Positions 1 to 7,278 of a stretch of 31,481 bases of DNA are shown in pieces (within the stretch, counting starts at the first letter, position 1; each line of letters starts with the position of its first letter). The stretch is from Candidatus Cloacimonadota bacterium (lineage in GTDB: Bacteria > Cloacimonadota > Cloacimonadia > Cloacimonadales > Cloacimonadaceae). Position numbers and translations under genes: made by a program. The notes under the pieces were generated by a model that ran no database searches, had not been told where the DNA came from, and saw only the letters and a program-made list of their open reading frames with translations. Location: assembly GCA_023228285.1 (NCBI GenBank), contig JALOBM010000020.1:1-31481 (forward strand). Direction: 5' to 3'.

Positions 1-2
1 AC

Positions 3-638
3 AACCGCGCGTTATCGGAGACGGAGATTATGGGGCGCCTCTATTTTTGCGGATTTGACCTGATTCACAAGCGCGAAATTGGTGGCATGATGCACTTTAT
101 CCTGCGAAAAAGCCGAGAGCCCAGCAAAGATACTGATCCTACTTTTGGCCTTTTGATAAGTCTTAGGCGAGAAGGAAAAGATGGGAAACCCATACGTGTT
201 CTAAAGATTAGAACTATGCATCCATATTCAGAGTATCTTCAAGAGTATGCCTATTCAGTACTAGGAACCGCAGATGGTGATAAGGCTACCAATGATTTTA
301 GGGTAACTGGATGGGGAAAGATTATGCGGAAGCTTTGGATTGACGAGCTTCCGATGCTGGTGAATCTGTTTAGGGGCGATATCAAACTTGTTGGTGTGCG
401 ACCATTGAGCTATCCTAAGCTAGAATTGTATCCGCATGATTTGAGGGTTCTTCGAAGACAATATAAACCTGGTCTTGTGCCTCCCTATTATGCTAAGCTT
501 CCCAAAACTGTTGATGAGCACCACCAAACTGAAAAAGAGTATCTTCAATGTTATGATAAACATCCACTGGCGACAGACTGGAAGTACTTCTGGAAGAGTG
601 TGTGGAATATACTGGTAAAGAGGGCAAGATCGAACTAA
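3..638 (+). CDS. Bacterial sugar transferase, 3' part (5' end outside window)
   Basis: C-terminal part of a polyprenyl-phosphate sugar-1-phosphate transferase (Bac_transf family), the membrane enzyme that starts exopolysaccharide or O-antigen repeat units. The frame is open to the left edge with no stop before the ATG at 30, and the residues there (NRALSETEIMGRLYFCGF) resemble the domain that precedes the catalytic part in this subgroup, so the ATG at 30 is probably internal. Visible family motifs are KIRTMHPYSEYLQ, WIDELPMLVNLFRGD and KLVGVRPLS, followed by KPGLVPPYYA. The N-terminal membrane part is missing because of the window edge. No terminator is visible after the stop. The sugar specificity cannot be told. 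Confidence 0.88.
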   Translation, partial: NRALSETEIMGRLYFCGFDLIHKREIGGMMHFILRKSREPSKDTDPTFGLLISLRREGKDGKPIRVLKIRTMHPYSEYLQEYAYSVLGTADGDKATNDFRVTGWGKIMRKLWIDELPMLVNLFRGDIKLVGVRPLSYPKLELYPHDLRVLRRQYKPGLVPPYYAKLPKTVDEHHQTEKEYLQCYDKHPLATDWKYFWKSVWNILVKRARSN

Positions 639-668
639 ATGAGAATTGGTAGTCTAATAGATAGACCT

Positions 669-696
669 CACGCAGATTACGCAGATCTCGCGGATT
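669..696. repeat. Three 9-bp tandem units of CGCAGATTA type
   Basis: CGCAGAT begins at 671 and 680, and a variant CGCGGAT begins at 689, so the period is exactly 9 bp. The units sit in the 157-bp gap between the sugar transferase and the next gene. Short arrays of this kind occur between genes in many environmental bacterial genomes; a function is not evident here. Confidence 0.6.
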
Positions 697-751
697 GGGT
701 GCTACGCCAAATGAGAATCGACAAGAGCTTCGCGAATAAGAGAATGAGTAA

Positions 752-757
752 TATAAT
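752..757 (+). promoter_or_regulatory. Possible -10 box (TATAAT) for the secreted protein gene
   Basis: A perfect TATAAT lies 38 bases before the chosen start at 796. The hexamer 17 bases upstream (729-734, TTCGCG) is a poor -35, so this is only a half-supported promoter. Confidence 0.3.
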
Positions 758-795
758 AACATTGAGATTTGAATCTGATACAAAAGGATGATATC

Positions 796-2466
796 ATGAG
801 ATGGCTTATCATGGTTCTGGGATTTCTTTCTATTAGCTTTGGATATGCACAAGTTTCACCACAGAATGTGTGCGCTACTGCTATAGCGGCGGATGGCTTT
901 ACCTTGATGTGGGATGAAGTAGCAGAGGCAACTGGATATGAGGTGGAACTTGCTGAGGGTTATTACTTTGATTTCAATGATGATCTACCTTCGGAGTGGA
1001 GATATGATAATGCTAATTATAACATTAGTAAAACATATGCGCATTCAATGTCTAGGTATATGGCTTTAGGGCTAGATAGTTACATACGTAGTCCCTATTT
1101 GGAGAGTATCAAAGAGATATCCTTCTTTTCCCGATTGGCGGCAGAAAACACTAAAGCCGAAGTAAAAATTCAAGTTTCATCTGATTCTGAGGTTTGGACT
1201 GATATTGCTTATTTGATTTGCGACGATAACAATCATGATATTACTATTGATTACAAGGAACACAGCTATACTATCGAAAGCTCGGATGTTCATTACTTTA
1301 AGATAAACCGATTCAACGGTAAAGGTTCAGCAGTCCTTATTGATGATCTTCAATACACTTTGAATCATCCAAATGAGACCACGAGCACAAGCACTACGGT
1401 AATAAGGATAGAAGATCTTTCTTCCAATACCAATTACACAGTAAGAGTAAAGGGAAATACTTCAAATTCTGAATTCACTAATTGGCTGAATGTGCGCACG
1501 CTTGCAGAGAATAGCAACAGCACGGGAAATAGCTCCCTAAGTGGTGAGCCGGTGGTCATGAGATTGAGTCCTGATGGGGGGCAAGTTTATCACAGTGTTA
1601 CTATTGATCCGAACCAGGCAGGACAGCATCATTATACCGCAGAAGTGGAAGCTATCTCTACTGGATATAGCTATAAGATCAGTGAACAAGGCACAAATGG
1701 ACTTTTGGGAGCTTACACTATTGAGCATCCAGGTTTTACGTCAAGCGACTGTACTGTGGAAGGTGCAAGCATCACGAACAGCAGTACTGGAGCAGGGAGC
1801 AGCAGTTTCGAGATAACGGCTATTGGCAAGGGAAACATCACGATCACTTTGGCAGGTGGGGCTACACTTCCAGTCAGTATCACGGCTTTTGGGATATCTT
1901 ATGCATCGGAGGGAGTGTGCCACGTAACCTGGACCAGCGCAGCGGAGAGCGGAATGCTGGGTTACTATGTGAAATGCTCAGCAGATTCATTGTGGGAGAA
2001 TGTGAGCAACGTAAGTAGCCTGATCCCGGCTCACAATGAGTCGCAAACACAATCTTATCTATATGTGCACGAGAATCCGCCTATACCCGGATGGTATTGG
2101 TTGGTGGCGGCATTTATGAATGGGGAGGAAGAGCTCTATGGGCCGGTAACGCAGGGAGTTCCTTACGATCCCGGGCACATCACTCCAGTCTATCACAATT
2201 CCGTGCTGATCTATCCCAATCCCTTTGGCACGACTGCGAATATGAGATTGAATCTAGAAAAAGCAACTTTAATAAACTACAAGGTTTACAATATCAAAGG
2301 GCAGTTATTACAGAGTGGCGTATTGGGACAGTTTCCCGCTGGAAGCAACCAGCGTTTGCTACCGGAGTTTAGCATAAGCGGAAAGCAATTGAGTAATGGA
2401 GTGTATCTGCTAAAACTGGAAGGCGATGCAGTTGAACTGCAGACTCGTTTTGTGATCTCGAAGTAG
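796..2466 (+). CDS. Secreted protein with split fibronectin III domain and C-terminal sorting domain
   Basis: The ATG at 796 was chosen over an in-frame ATG at 769 because AAAGGA lies just ahead of it and the product then begins with a signal peptide (MRWLIMVLGFLSISFGYAQ). Residues about 20-45 form the first strands of a fibronectin III fold (GFTLMWDEVAEATGYEVEL). A segment of about 150 residues follows (YYFDFNDDLPSEW to VLIDDLQYTL) that looks like a beta-sandwich module. The fibronectin fold then resumes (IEDLSSNTNYTVRVKG). A second Ig/fibronectin-like module lies near residues 365-455 (VTWTSAAESGMLGYYV). The last 80 residues, starting at YPNPF and ending NGVYLLKLEGD...RFVISK, match type IX-like sorting domains. 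It is probably surface-exposed or released; the ligand is unknown. Confidence 0.85.
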   Translation: MRWLIMVLGFLSISFGYAQVSPQNVCATAIAADGFTLMWDEVAEATGYEVELAEGYYFDFNDDLPSEWRYDNANYNISKTYAHSMSRYMALGLDSYIRSPYLESIKEISFFSRLAAENTKAEVKIQVSSDSEVWTDIAYLICDDNNHDITIDYKEHSYTIESSDVHYFKINRFNGKGSAVLIDDLQYTLNHPNETTSTSTTVIRIEDLSSNTNYTVRVKGNTSNSEFTNWLNVRTLAENSNSTGNSSLSGEPVVMRLSPDGGQVYHSVTIDPNQAGQHHYTAEVEAISTGYSYKISEQGTNGLLGAYTIEHPGFTSSDCTVEGASITNSSTGAGSSSFEITAIGKGNITITLAGGATLPVSITAFGISYASEGVCHVTWTSAAESGMLGYYVKCSADSLWENVSNVSSLIPAHNESQTQSYLYVHENPPIPGWYWLVAAFMNGEEELYGPVTQGVPYDPGHITPVYHNSVLIYPNPFGTTANMRLNLEKATLINYKVYNIKGQLLQSGVLGQFPAGSNQRLLPEFSISGKQLSNGVYLLKLEGDAVELQTRFVISK

Positions 2467-2813
2467 GGGATGCTCGCTGCGCTCGCATTCAAATTAATAA
2501 TGAAGGAATGAATGAAGAATGATGGCGGTTTGGCCTTCGGTTTGTTGAACGCTCAGGCTTCGCCTTCGCTGTTGAATGCTTGCTGCGCTTGCAGAAGTTC
2601 TTAGTGCTTAGTTTCTGGTGATTGAGAAGATCGAGCTGCGGGTTTGTACCTCGTGCTTCCGGCACGTTCTCGTTATCGCACCTCTCCTGAGACGTCAATG
2701 AGGAAAACTCCTCCAGGATTTATTAAGCGTTCATCGTTGTTCGTGGGACAAAACCTATCTATCCGAACCATGAATCAACAAAGTAGCAGATGACCCCCAT
2801 CCCAAACTACGAA
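2467..2813. other. Gene-free convergent interval with short repeated-word motifs
   Basis: It lies between two convergent genes. No convincing ORF or U-tailed terminator is seen. It contains several words repeated around a short spacer: GCTCGC-TGC-GCTCGC near 2471, CGGTTTG-GCCTT-CGGTTTG near 2526, CTTCG-C-CTTCG near 2559 and GCTTGC-TGC-GCTTGC near 2578. A 5-bp hairpin CGTGC-TTCCG-GCACG lies at 2652-2666. The rest looks like non-coding filler. Confidence 0.5.
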
Positions 2814-3755
2814 CTAAGAACCATCTATCGGCAAACTGATGCAGAAGATAGAGCCTTTGCCGGGTTCACTTTTCAGAGAGATTTCACCGCCATGGGCTTC
2901 CACGATGTTTTTTACAATGAAGAGACCCAATCCGACTGATTTTTCTTTGCTTCCACCTCTATTCAAGTGTTTGAATGGTTCAAAGATAGATTTCTGCTCC
3001 TCAATAGGGATGCCGATGCCTTGATCTTTCACGCAGATATGGGCAAAATTGCCTTTCCGGGACAGGCTACAGTGGATAGTGCTGCTAGCAGGACTGTATT
3101 TCGCTGCGTTTCCGATCAGGTTGTTCAGCACTTGACGGATCTTCACCACATCGATGTCCAGGAAAAGGTCTTCATCTGTGCCCTGATACAAGATGCTTAT
3201 GTTGTTTTGTTTGGCTAAGGTCTGATTCAGTTTTACGTTCTGCTTCAGAATCAAATTCAGTTCATTCCGGCTTTTGCTTAACTCCACTTTTCCACTCTGC
3301 ATAGAGCTGACATCCAGGATGCCATCTACCAGTCGTTGCATGAAGACGGCAGTGTTGTAGATGGTGTTTACTATATCCATTTGATCGTCATTGATACTGC
3401 CCACCAGATCAGTCTTCAGGAATTCACTGAAGTTTTTAATGATGCCCAAAGGATTGCGCAGATCGTGAGCAGCCATCCCCACAAAGCGATTGCGCAGCTC
3501 TGCCAGTCTGCTGAGTTCGGCATTTGCTTTTGCCAATTGGCGTTGCATGTTCGTAAGGTCGTTATTCAGCTTTGCCATCTCATCCAGATAGAAGCGCTTA
3601 TCATCGTCGATGGCTTTGTATTCTTGCACATTATCTACTGGTTGAATGAGATAATCTGTTCCCAGTTCCAAGCCGGCTTTTGCCAAAGCCTGGATCAGAA
3701 TGCTCTGTATTTCTTCCAGTTTACTGGATTCCAAGAATAGTTTCGGAGCGTTCAT
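2814..3755 (-). CDS. Soluble sensor histidine kinase
   Basis: A 313-residue kinase without membrane segments or signal peptide. Residues 1-45 are a short, unrecognised N-terminal region. Residues about 50-92 look like a coiled coil leading into the HisKA helix with phospho-acceptor His97 in FVGMAAHDLRNPLG. The HATPase domain has its N box at NNLIGNAAKYSP (211-222), G1 at DQGIGIP (244-250), F box at EPF and G2 at GLGLFIVK (275-282). Its start overlaps the stop of the upstream cobalamin-binding gene by 4 bases (ATGA), so the two are almost certainly translated together. With no sensor domain of its own, it probably reads its signal from that partner. No response regulator is adjacent; the nearest is at 7329-8027 on the same strand. 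Confidence 0.93.
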   Translation of the reverse strand: MNAPKLFLESSKLEEIQSILIQALAKAGLELGTDYLIQPVDNVQEYKAIDDDKRFYLDEMAKLNNDLTNMQRQLAKANAELSRLAELRNRFVGMAAHDLRNPLGIIKNFSEFLKTDLVGSINDDQMDIVNTIYNTAVFMQRLVDGILDVSSMQSGKVELSKSRNELNLILKQNVKLNQTLAKQNNISILYQGTDEDLFLDIDVVKIRQVLNNLIGNAAKYSPASSTIHCSLSRKGNFAHICVKDQGIGIPIEEQKSIFEPFKHLNRGGSKEKSVGLGLFIVKNIVEAHGGEISLKSEPGKGSIFCISLPIDGS

Positions 3756-4813
3756 TTGATGCCCTCAAGTAGGGAAGATGCCACTTTGGAAGCGATGTCC
3801 GCATTGGGTGCAAAGCTATCTGCTCTGATCTTTTGCCACAGCGCTGTATCTTGCATGAAGGCATAGCCGCCTACCATGATTTTCAGCGGTTGCAAATCTT
3901 TATCCTGGCGAACCAGGGAAACGAGCTCCTCTGCCTTGTGCAAATTAAGAGGGAATGTAACCGATATTGCCAGGAGATCGGCCTTTTGAGCTTTTAGCAT
4001 GCTTAGGATGGAGTCGTTGGGCATGTTTGCACCCAGGTAGTAGGTGTCCCATCCGTCCAATTCCATGATGTCAGTGACCATGCGCAGCCCTAGTTCATGA
4101 AGTTCTCCGTGGACGCATGTGCTTACCACCTTATACTTTGAGGGAGATGCGTTGAACATTCTGGGATACATATGGGCGATCACAAGTTGAGAGACCCCGG
4201 TGCAATAATGTTCCTGTGCCACAGAGATTTTGTTGCGATGCCACAGGTTGCCAATTTCGCGCTGAACCGGTTGAATGATGTCCAAATAGATGTTTCTGAA
4301 AGGGATGCCATCATCGATGAGTTGGTCGATGTATTTCAGGGCTTTGCGCTTCTGAGCACTGAGAAGAAGCTCTTGATATTGCCTGGAGCGTTCGGCATAT
4401 TCTCCTGTGCTTTCCTGCGTGAAGCTGAGATCGGGAGCGTCATCTAAAACCAGCTTTGCAGCAGAACCAGTTAAACGTTTTACAAATTCTGCTGCAGGAT
4501 GATCCAACAAAGGGATTAGTACATCGCCCATCACTCTGAAGTGCTCGGAGAGACCCTGCATACCCAGTCCCAAGGATGAGAGTAAGATGCGAAGCCAGAT
4601 AATGTAGTTTTCCCATAGACCGGTTGATTCGATCATTAGGGATTCGGCCAGATACTGCAGGTTGTAGAGGGTATCCTGCCGGCATTTATCGATCTGATAC
4701 CCCGTGTAATCCTGATACAGATAGATGCCACCTTCCTGCATAATGCGCTCTGCGATGTGCTCGCGCTGAGATTTGATATATTCCGCGGCTTCCATGTAGT
4801 TGTGGTGTTGCAT
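3752..4813 (-). CDS. Cobalamin-binding sensor protein with CarH-like light-sensing residues
   Basis: A 353-residue protein. The ATG at 4813 was chosen because GAGGGGG sits 6 bases ahead; the in-frame extension to 4918 would run through the promoter at 4844-4872. Residues 1-130 are helical and not recognised. Residues about 150-210 fit the B12-binding helical cap, with W191 and E201-H202 in the spacing W-x9-E-H (LWHRNKISVAQEH) known from the CarH/LitR adenosylcobalamin photoreceptors. The Rossmann-like B12 domain follows, with the base-off ligand motif E-x-H-x-x-G (ELHELG, His239), then AISVTFPL and VGGYAF. There is no MerR-type DNA-binding domain and no methyltransferase neighbour. Fusion-like coupling to the kinase suggests light or cobalamin sensing. 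A corrinoid-carrier role (MtbC-like) is the alternative. Confidence 0.85.
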   Translation of the reverse strand: MQHHNYMEAAEYIKSQREHIAERIMQEGGIYLYQDYTGYQIDKCRQDTLYNLQYLAESLMIESTGLWENYIIWLRILLSSLGLGMQGLSEHFRVMGDVLIPLLDHPAAEFVKRLTGSAAKLVLDDAPDLSFTQESTGEYAERSRQYQELLLSAQKRKALKYIDQLIDDGIPFRNIYLDIIQPVQREIGNLWHRNKISVAQEHYCTGVSQLVIAHMYPRMFNASPSKYKVVSTCVHGELHELGLRMVTDIMELDGWDTYYLGANMPNDSILSMLKAQKADLLAISVTFPLNLHKAEELVSLVRQDKDLQPLKIMVGGYAFMQDTALWQKIRADSFAPNADIASKVASSLLEGIK

Positions 4814-4843
4814 GGCGACCCCCTCGATCATATTCATATGTAT

Positions 4844-4872
4844 ATTATATAGCTTTGATGCGCTAATGTCAA
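4844..4872 (-). promoter_or_regulatory. Consensus sigma70 promoter of the B12 sensor-kinase operon
   Basis: On the minus strand TTGACA (4867-4872) and TATAAT (4844-4849) are separated by exactly 17 bases. Both hexamers are perfect. Transcription would start near 4837, leaving a leader of about 24 bases before the start at 4813. Confidence 0.85.
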
Positions 4873-5087
4873 GCACAATCGTGAGATAACCGGTCAGAGG
4901 CATTGATATCGCTCGCACAAGCTCCCAAAGGAGTTCTAAGCTTGTAAATCCTAGTCCTTTAGTGCTGCACTTGGTGTGATGTCCGCCGAAAAAAGAAGTA
5001 GTTTTTCCTGCAAACCAAGAGCTTCTAAGCGGCGCTTCCGTATTAATTGTTTGGGGATTATCTTGATATGAAGCAGATATAATCGGG

Positions 5088-5116
5088 TTATCATCTAGTG
5101 ATCACTGCTTTATAAT
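5088..5116 (+). promoter_or_regulatory. Possible promoter of a small RNA
   Basis: TTATCA (5088-5093) and a perfect TATAAT (5111-5116) are 17 bases apart, pointing toward the terminator at 5295. The -35 matches four of six consensus positions. Confidence 0.4.
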
Positions 5117-5121
5117 GGCTT

Positions 5122-5317
5122 TACAACTGCTTTATCACAGCTTGGAGCATTGAGAAAGCGAATCGCGGCAGGTATCGGTTCACTAAAGCTCGCATTCCTG
5201 CGAATATTGAACGAATGATGAATAACTATAATTTCTCACGAATGTTCGCACTTCTCGCTGCAATAAGTGACCTTCAATTCTTAGAAGAATATTTAGCTCC
5301 TCAGGAGCTTTTTTTTT
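5122..5317 (+). ncRNA. Candidate structured small RNA of about 195 nt
   Basis: The interval runs from the expected start point of the 5088 promoter to the U-tract of a terminator and has no credible ORF. By hand, nested pairings can be drawn: 5142-5147 with 5272-5277, 5149-5152 with 5261-5264, 5157-5160 with 5256-5259, and a 9-bp helix 5200-5208 with 5241-5249. A small hairpin (5278-5290) and the terminator hairpin follow. The shape, one long interrupted arm, resembles 6S RNA in outline, but no family was recognised and an alternative pairing GCAGG/CCTGC (5168-5172 with 5197-5201) competes. Confidence 0.3.
5295..5317 (+). terminator. Rho-independent terminator
   Basis: AGCTC and GAGCT arms around a short loop (5295-5309), followed by nine T. 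No annotated protein gene on the plus strand ends upstream, which supports an RNA gene here. Confidence 0.7.
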
Positions 5318-5382
5318 GCCCAAAAAACCTCATCCAGAATCTTGCAGGAAGGCTGGATAACACCCATGCAGAGGTGCTATAC

Positions 5383-5469
5383 CGGATTTGTCCCAGTGCT
5401 GTCCTCTATATAGTATATGAGGAGATAAATTTCCTATAGATCTTTGAAGCATATAGAGTGATTATGTGA
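5383..5469 (-). repeat. Dispersed intergenic repeat, copy A
   Basis: The reverse complement of this stretch aligns along most of its length with 28199-28289. Shared blocks include CAAAGATCTATAGG, ATATACT and GGACAGCA-TGGGACAAAT, with small indels between. Both copies lie in the two largest gene-free regions. Confidence 0.75.
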
Positions 5470-5482
5470 TGTGATATTCTGC

Positions 5483-5542
5483 TTTTTTTTTGGGGGGGAA
5501 TGCATCACACGTGCTATACCATTTATCACGGATGCATTACCC
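5483..5542. repeat. T9-G7 homopolymer tract joined to an inverted repeat
   Basis: Nine T (5483-5491) are followed by seven G (5492-5498). AATGCATC (5499-5506) is the exact inverse complement of GATGCATT (5531-5538); with the flanking G and CCC the stem extends with one mismatch. The loop is 24 bases. No gene is attached. Confidence 0.6.
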
Positions 5543-5648
5543 AAAGTCCAAACCATCCTTCACAAAATCACACATAGCTGGATATCCTAGCTGTCTATGG
5601 CATCAGTACCTTTTCGAGCTAAAATTGTGAAAGCTGGGGAAAAAAGCC

Positions 5649-5677
5649 TTGACACGACCTAACCTGCTATGTATCAT
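5649..5677 (+). promoter_or_regulatory. Sigma70-type promoter of the GNAT-racemase operon
   Basis: TTGACA (5649-5654), a 17-base spacer and TATCAT (5672-5677). It lies 58 bases before the GNAT start at 5735 and rules out the longer in-frame start at 5669. Confidence 0.8.
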
Positions 5678-5734
5678 TATGTTACATTGGCGACTGTCGA
5701 CAACGATGAAACACAAAATACAAGGAGAAAAAAC

Positions 5735-6184
5735 ATGCTAAAGATTGAAACCATAATGAAGCTGGACATCCTTGAACAGAGAATTGGCAAAGCTGTCTTG
5801 ATAGATTTCTTGCATACACACTTGGACAGATTTCGGGATACTGAATCTGCGATCTCCAAAGCCATCGACTATGCGTTTAGCACAGATCCCGGCAGAGGAG
5901 GATACCTGATCGTTGCCCTTGATGATGATAAACTGGTTGGTGCAGTGGTGATGAACAACACTGGTATGCAGGAATTTATCCCAGAGTATTATCTCATCTA
6001 CATCGCCGTAGATGCAGAACAAAGGGGCCAGGGGATTGGTACAAAGCTACTACAGAAGACTTTTGATACCGCAGATGGGGACATAGCCTTGCATGTGGAA
6101 TACGATAATCCTGCCAAGCGGCTCTATGAACGCTTGGGCTTCACCACAAAATACGCCGAGATGCGATGGCAGAGGAGCAGATAA
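5735..6184 (+). CDS. GNAT-family N-acetyltransferase
   Basis: A 149-residue acetyl-CoA-dependent N-acetyltransferase. The ATG at 5735 follows AAGGAG at 5723-5728 and lies downstream of the promoter, unlike the ATG at 5669. The acetyl-CoA-binding motif A is RGQGIGTKLL, preceded by the strand YYLIYIAVDAEQ, and the C-terminal motif is NPAKRLYERLGF. The stop and the next start share a base (TAATG), so it is co-transcribed and coupled with the racemase. The acceptor is unknown; the partner suggests an amino acid or amino acid derivative, which is inference. Confidence 0.9.
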   Translation: MLKIETIMKLDILEQRIGKAVLIDFLHTHLDRFRDTESAISKAIDYAFSTDPGRGGYLIVALDDDKLVGAVVMNNTGMQEFIPEYYLIYIAVDAEQRGQGIGTKLLQKTFDTADGDIALHVEYDNPAKRLYERLGFTTKYAEMRWQRSR

Positions 6185-7275
6185 TGGCTAGTTTAAAAGT
6201 ACATATCGATCGCTTGACCGAGAACATCGAAACCATCACCGCCTTCATGCGTAAACATGGTAAAGAATGGACTCTGGTAGTGAAGGTATTGGGAACCGAT
6301 AAAGCTGTTTTGACGCGTTTACTACAGCATGAAGCGATATTGGGCACTCATTCGGTCGCTGTATCTCAATGGAAGGGTTTGCGCATGGTAAAAGAATTGA
6401 ATCCAAACCTTCGAACCATGTATATCAAGCCGCCATCACCAAAGAATGTAAGCTATATAGTAAAGTATGCAGACATCTCTTTTAATACTACTTTCAGCAC
6501 CATCAAAGCTTTAAGCGATGAGGCTGTAAAGCAGAATAAGACTCACAGCGTGATTGTGATGATTGAAATGGGAGAATTGCGCGAAGGGATCAAGCGTGAA
6601 GGTCTGATACCTTTTTACAAGAAAATCTTCAAGCTGCCCAATATCCAAGTGATCGGTATCGGGACAAACTTGGGTTGCATGTATGGCATTCAACCCACTT
6701 ATGATAAACTGATCCAATTGGTACTGTATGATCAGTTGATAGAAGCAAAATTCAACCGTGCGATGGAACTGGTAAGCGGAGCCAGCAGTATCACGATGCC
6801 CATTCTGGATAAAGGCAAAGTGCCGGAGGGAATCAACCATTTCCGGATAGGAGAAGCGGCCTTTTTGGGTACTTCTCCCTTGGATAACAAACCGATTTTG
6901 GGTTTGAATACTGGAGCCTTTACCTTCGAAGCTACGATTGTGGAGCTATACAGAAAAGAGAATCAACCTGATGGAGTGATAACAGATGCGGCAGTGGGAC
7001 ATATTGCTGGTGATTCTGATATTACTTCAGACAAGTCCAGCTTTAAAGCTATCCTGGATTTTGGAGTGTTGGATGTAGATGCGGATTATCTGATTCCGGA
7101 AGATCCCGACATCAGTTTCGTCGGTAACAGCAGCGATTTGACAGTGTACGATCTGGGGGACAATCCCCGTGGATATAAAGCAGGGGATACGATACGCTTC
7201 AGATTGAAGTATATGGCAGTAGCAAAACTGATGTATTCCAGATTTGTAGATAAAGTAATAATTGAGAAAAGCTAA
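6184..7275 (+). CDS. PLP-dependent amino acid racemase, ornithine-racemase-like
   Basis: A 363-residue alanine-racemase-fold enzyme. The start at 6184 follows AGAGGAG and overlaps the GNAT stop by one base; an in-frame ATG at 6166 is less likely. The PLP lysine is expected at Lys34 in LVVKVLGTD. The barrel contains VIGIGTNLGCMYGIQPTYD and SGASSITMP, and HFRIGEAAFLG, a pattern seen in the Orr-type group (ornithine/lysine racemases of amino-acid fermenters) rather than in cell-wall Alr. The C-terminal beta domain ends VGNSSDLTVYDLGD and GDTIRFRLKYMAVAKLM. It probably interconverts L and D forms of a basic amino acid during fermentation. The substrate is not proven by sequence. Confidence 0.85.
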   Translation: MASLKVHIDRLTENIETITAFMRKHGKEWTLVVKVLGTDKAVLTRLLQHEAILGTHSVAVSQWKGLRMVKELNPNLRTMYIKPPSPKNVSYIVKYADISFNTTFSTIKALSDEAVKQNKTHSVIVMIEMGELREGIKREGLIPFYKKIFKLPNIQVIGIGTNLGCMYGIQPTYDKLIQLVLYDQLIEAKFNRAMELVSGASSITMPILDKGKVPEGINHFRIGEAAFLGTSPLDNKPILGLNTGAFTFEATIVELYRKENQPDGVITDAAVGHIAGDSDITSDKSSFKAILDFGVLDVDADYLIPEDPDISFVGNSSDLTVYDLGDNPRGYKAGDTIRFRLKYMAVAKLMYSRFVDKVIIEKS

Positions 7276-7278
7276 AGA

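Larger units (their letters stand above)
4873..5648. other. Long gene-free region with repeats and a candidate small RNA
   Basis: No convincing protein gene is seen. The one ORF of 74 codons at 5215-5439 runs through a terminator and lacks a ribosome binding site. The region holds a possible promoter at 5088, a terminator at 5295, a copy of a dispersed repeat at 5383-5469, a T9-G7 tract with an inverted repeat at 5483-5542, and the perfect direct repeat GTGCTATACC at 5374-5383 and 5511-5520. These are listed separately. Confidence 0.6.

Noticed and set aside
30..32. ATG at 30 as the start of the sugar transferase
   Set aside because: The frame is open to the window edge and the residues before it fit the family, so it is more likely internal.
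4814..4918. Longer N-terminus for the cobalamin-binding protein
   Set aside because: It would cross the consensus promoter and the ATG at 4813 has its own strong ribosome binding site.
5215..5439. 74-codon plus-strand ORF in the gene-free region
   Set aside because: It runs through a T9 terminator and into the dispersed repeat, has no ribosome binding site and no recognisable protein features.
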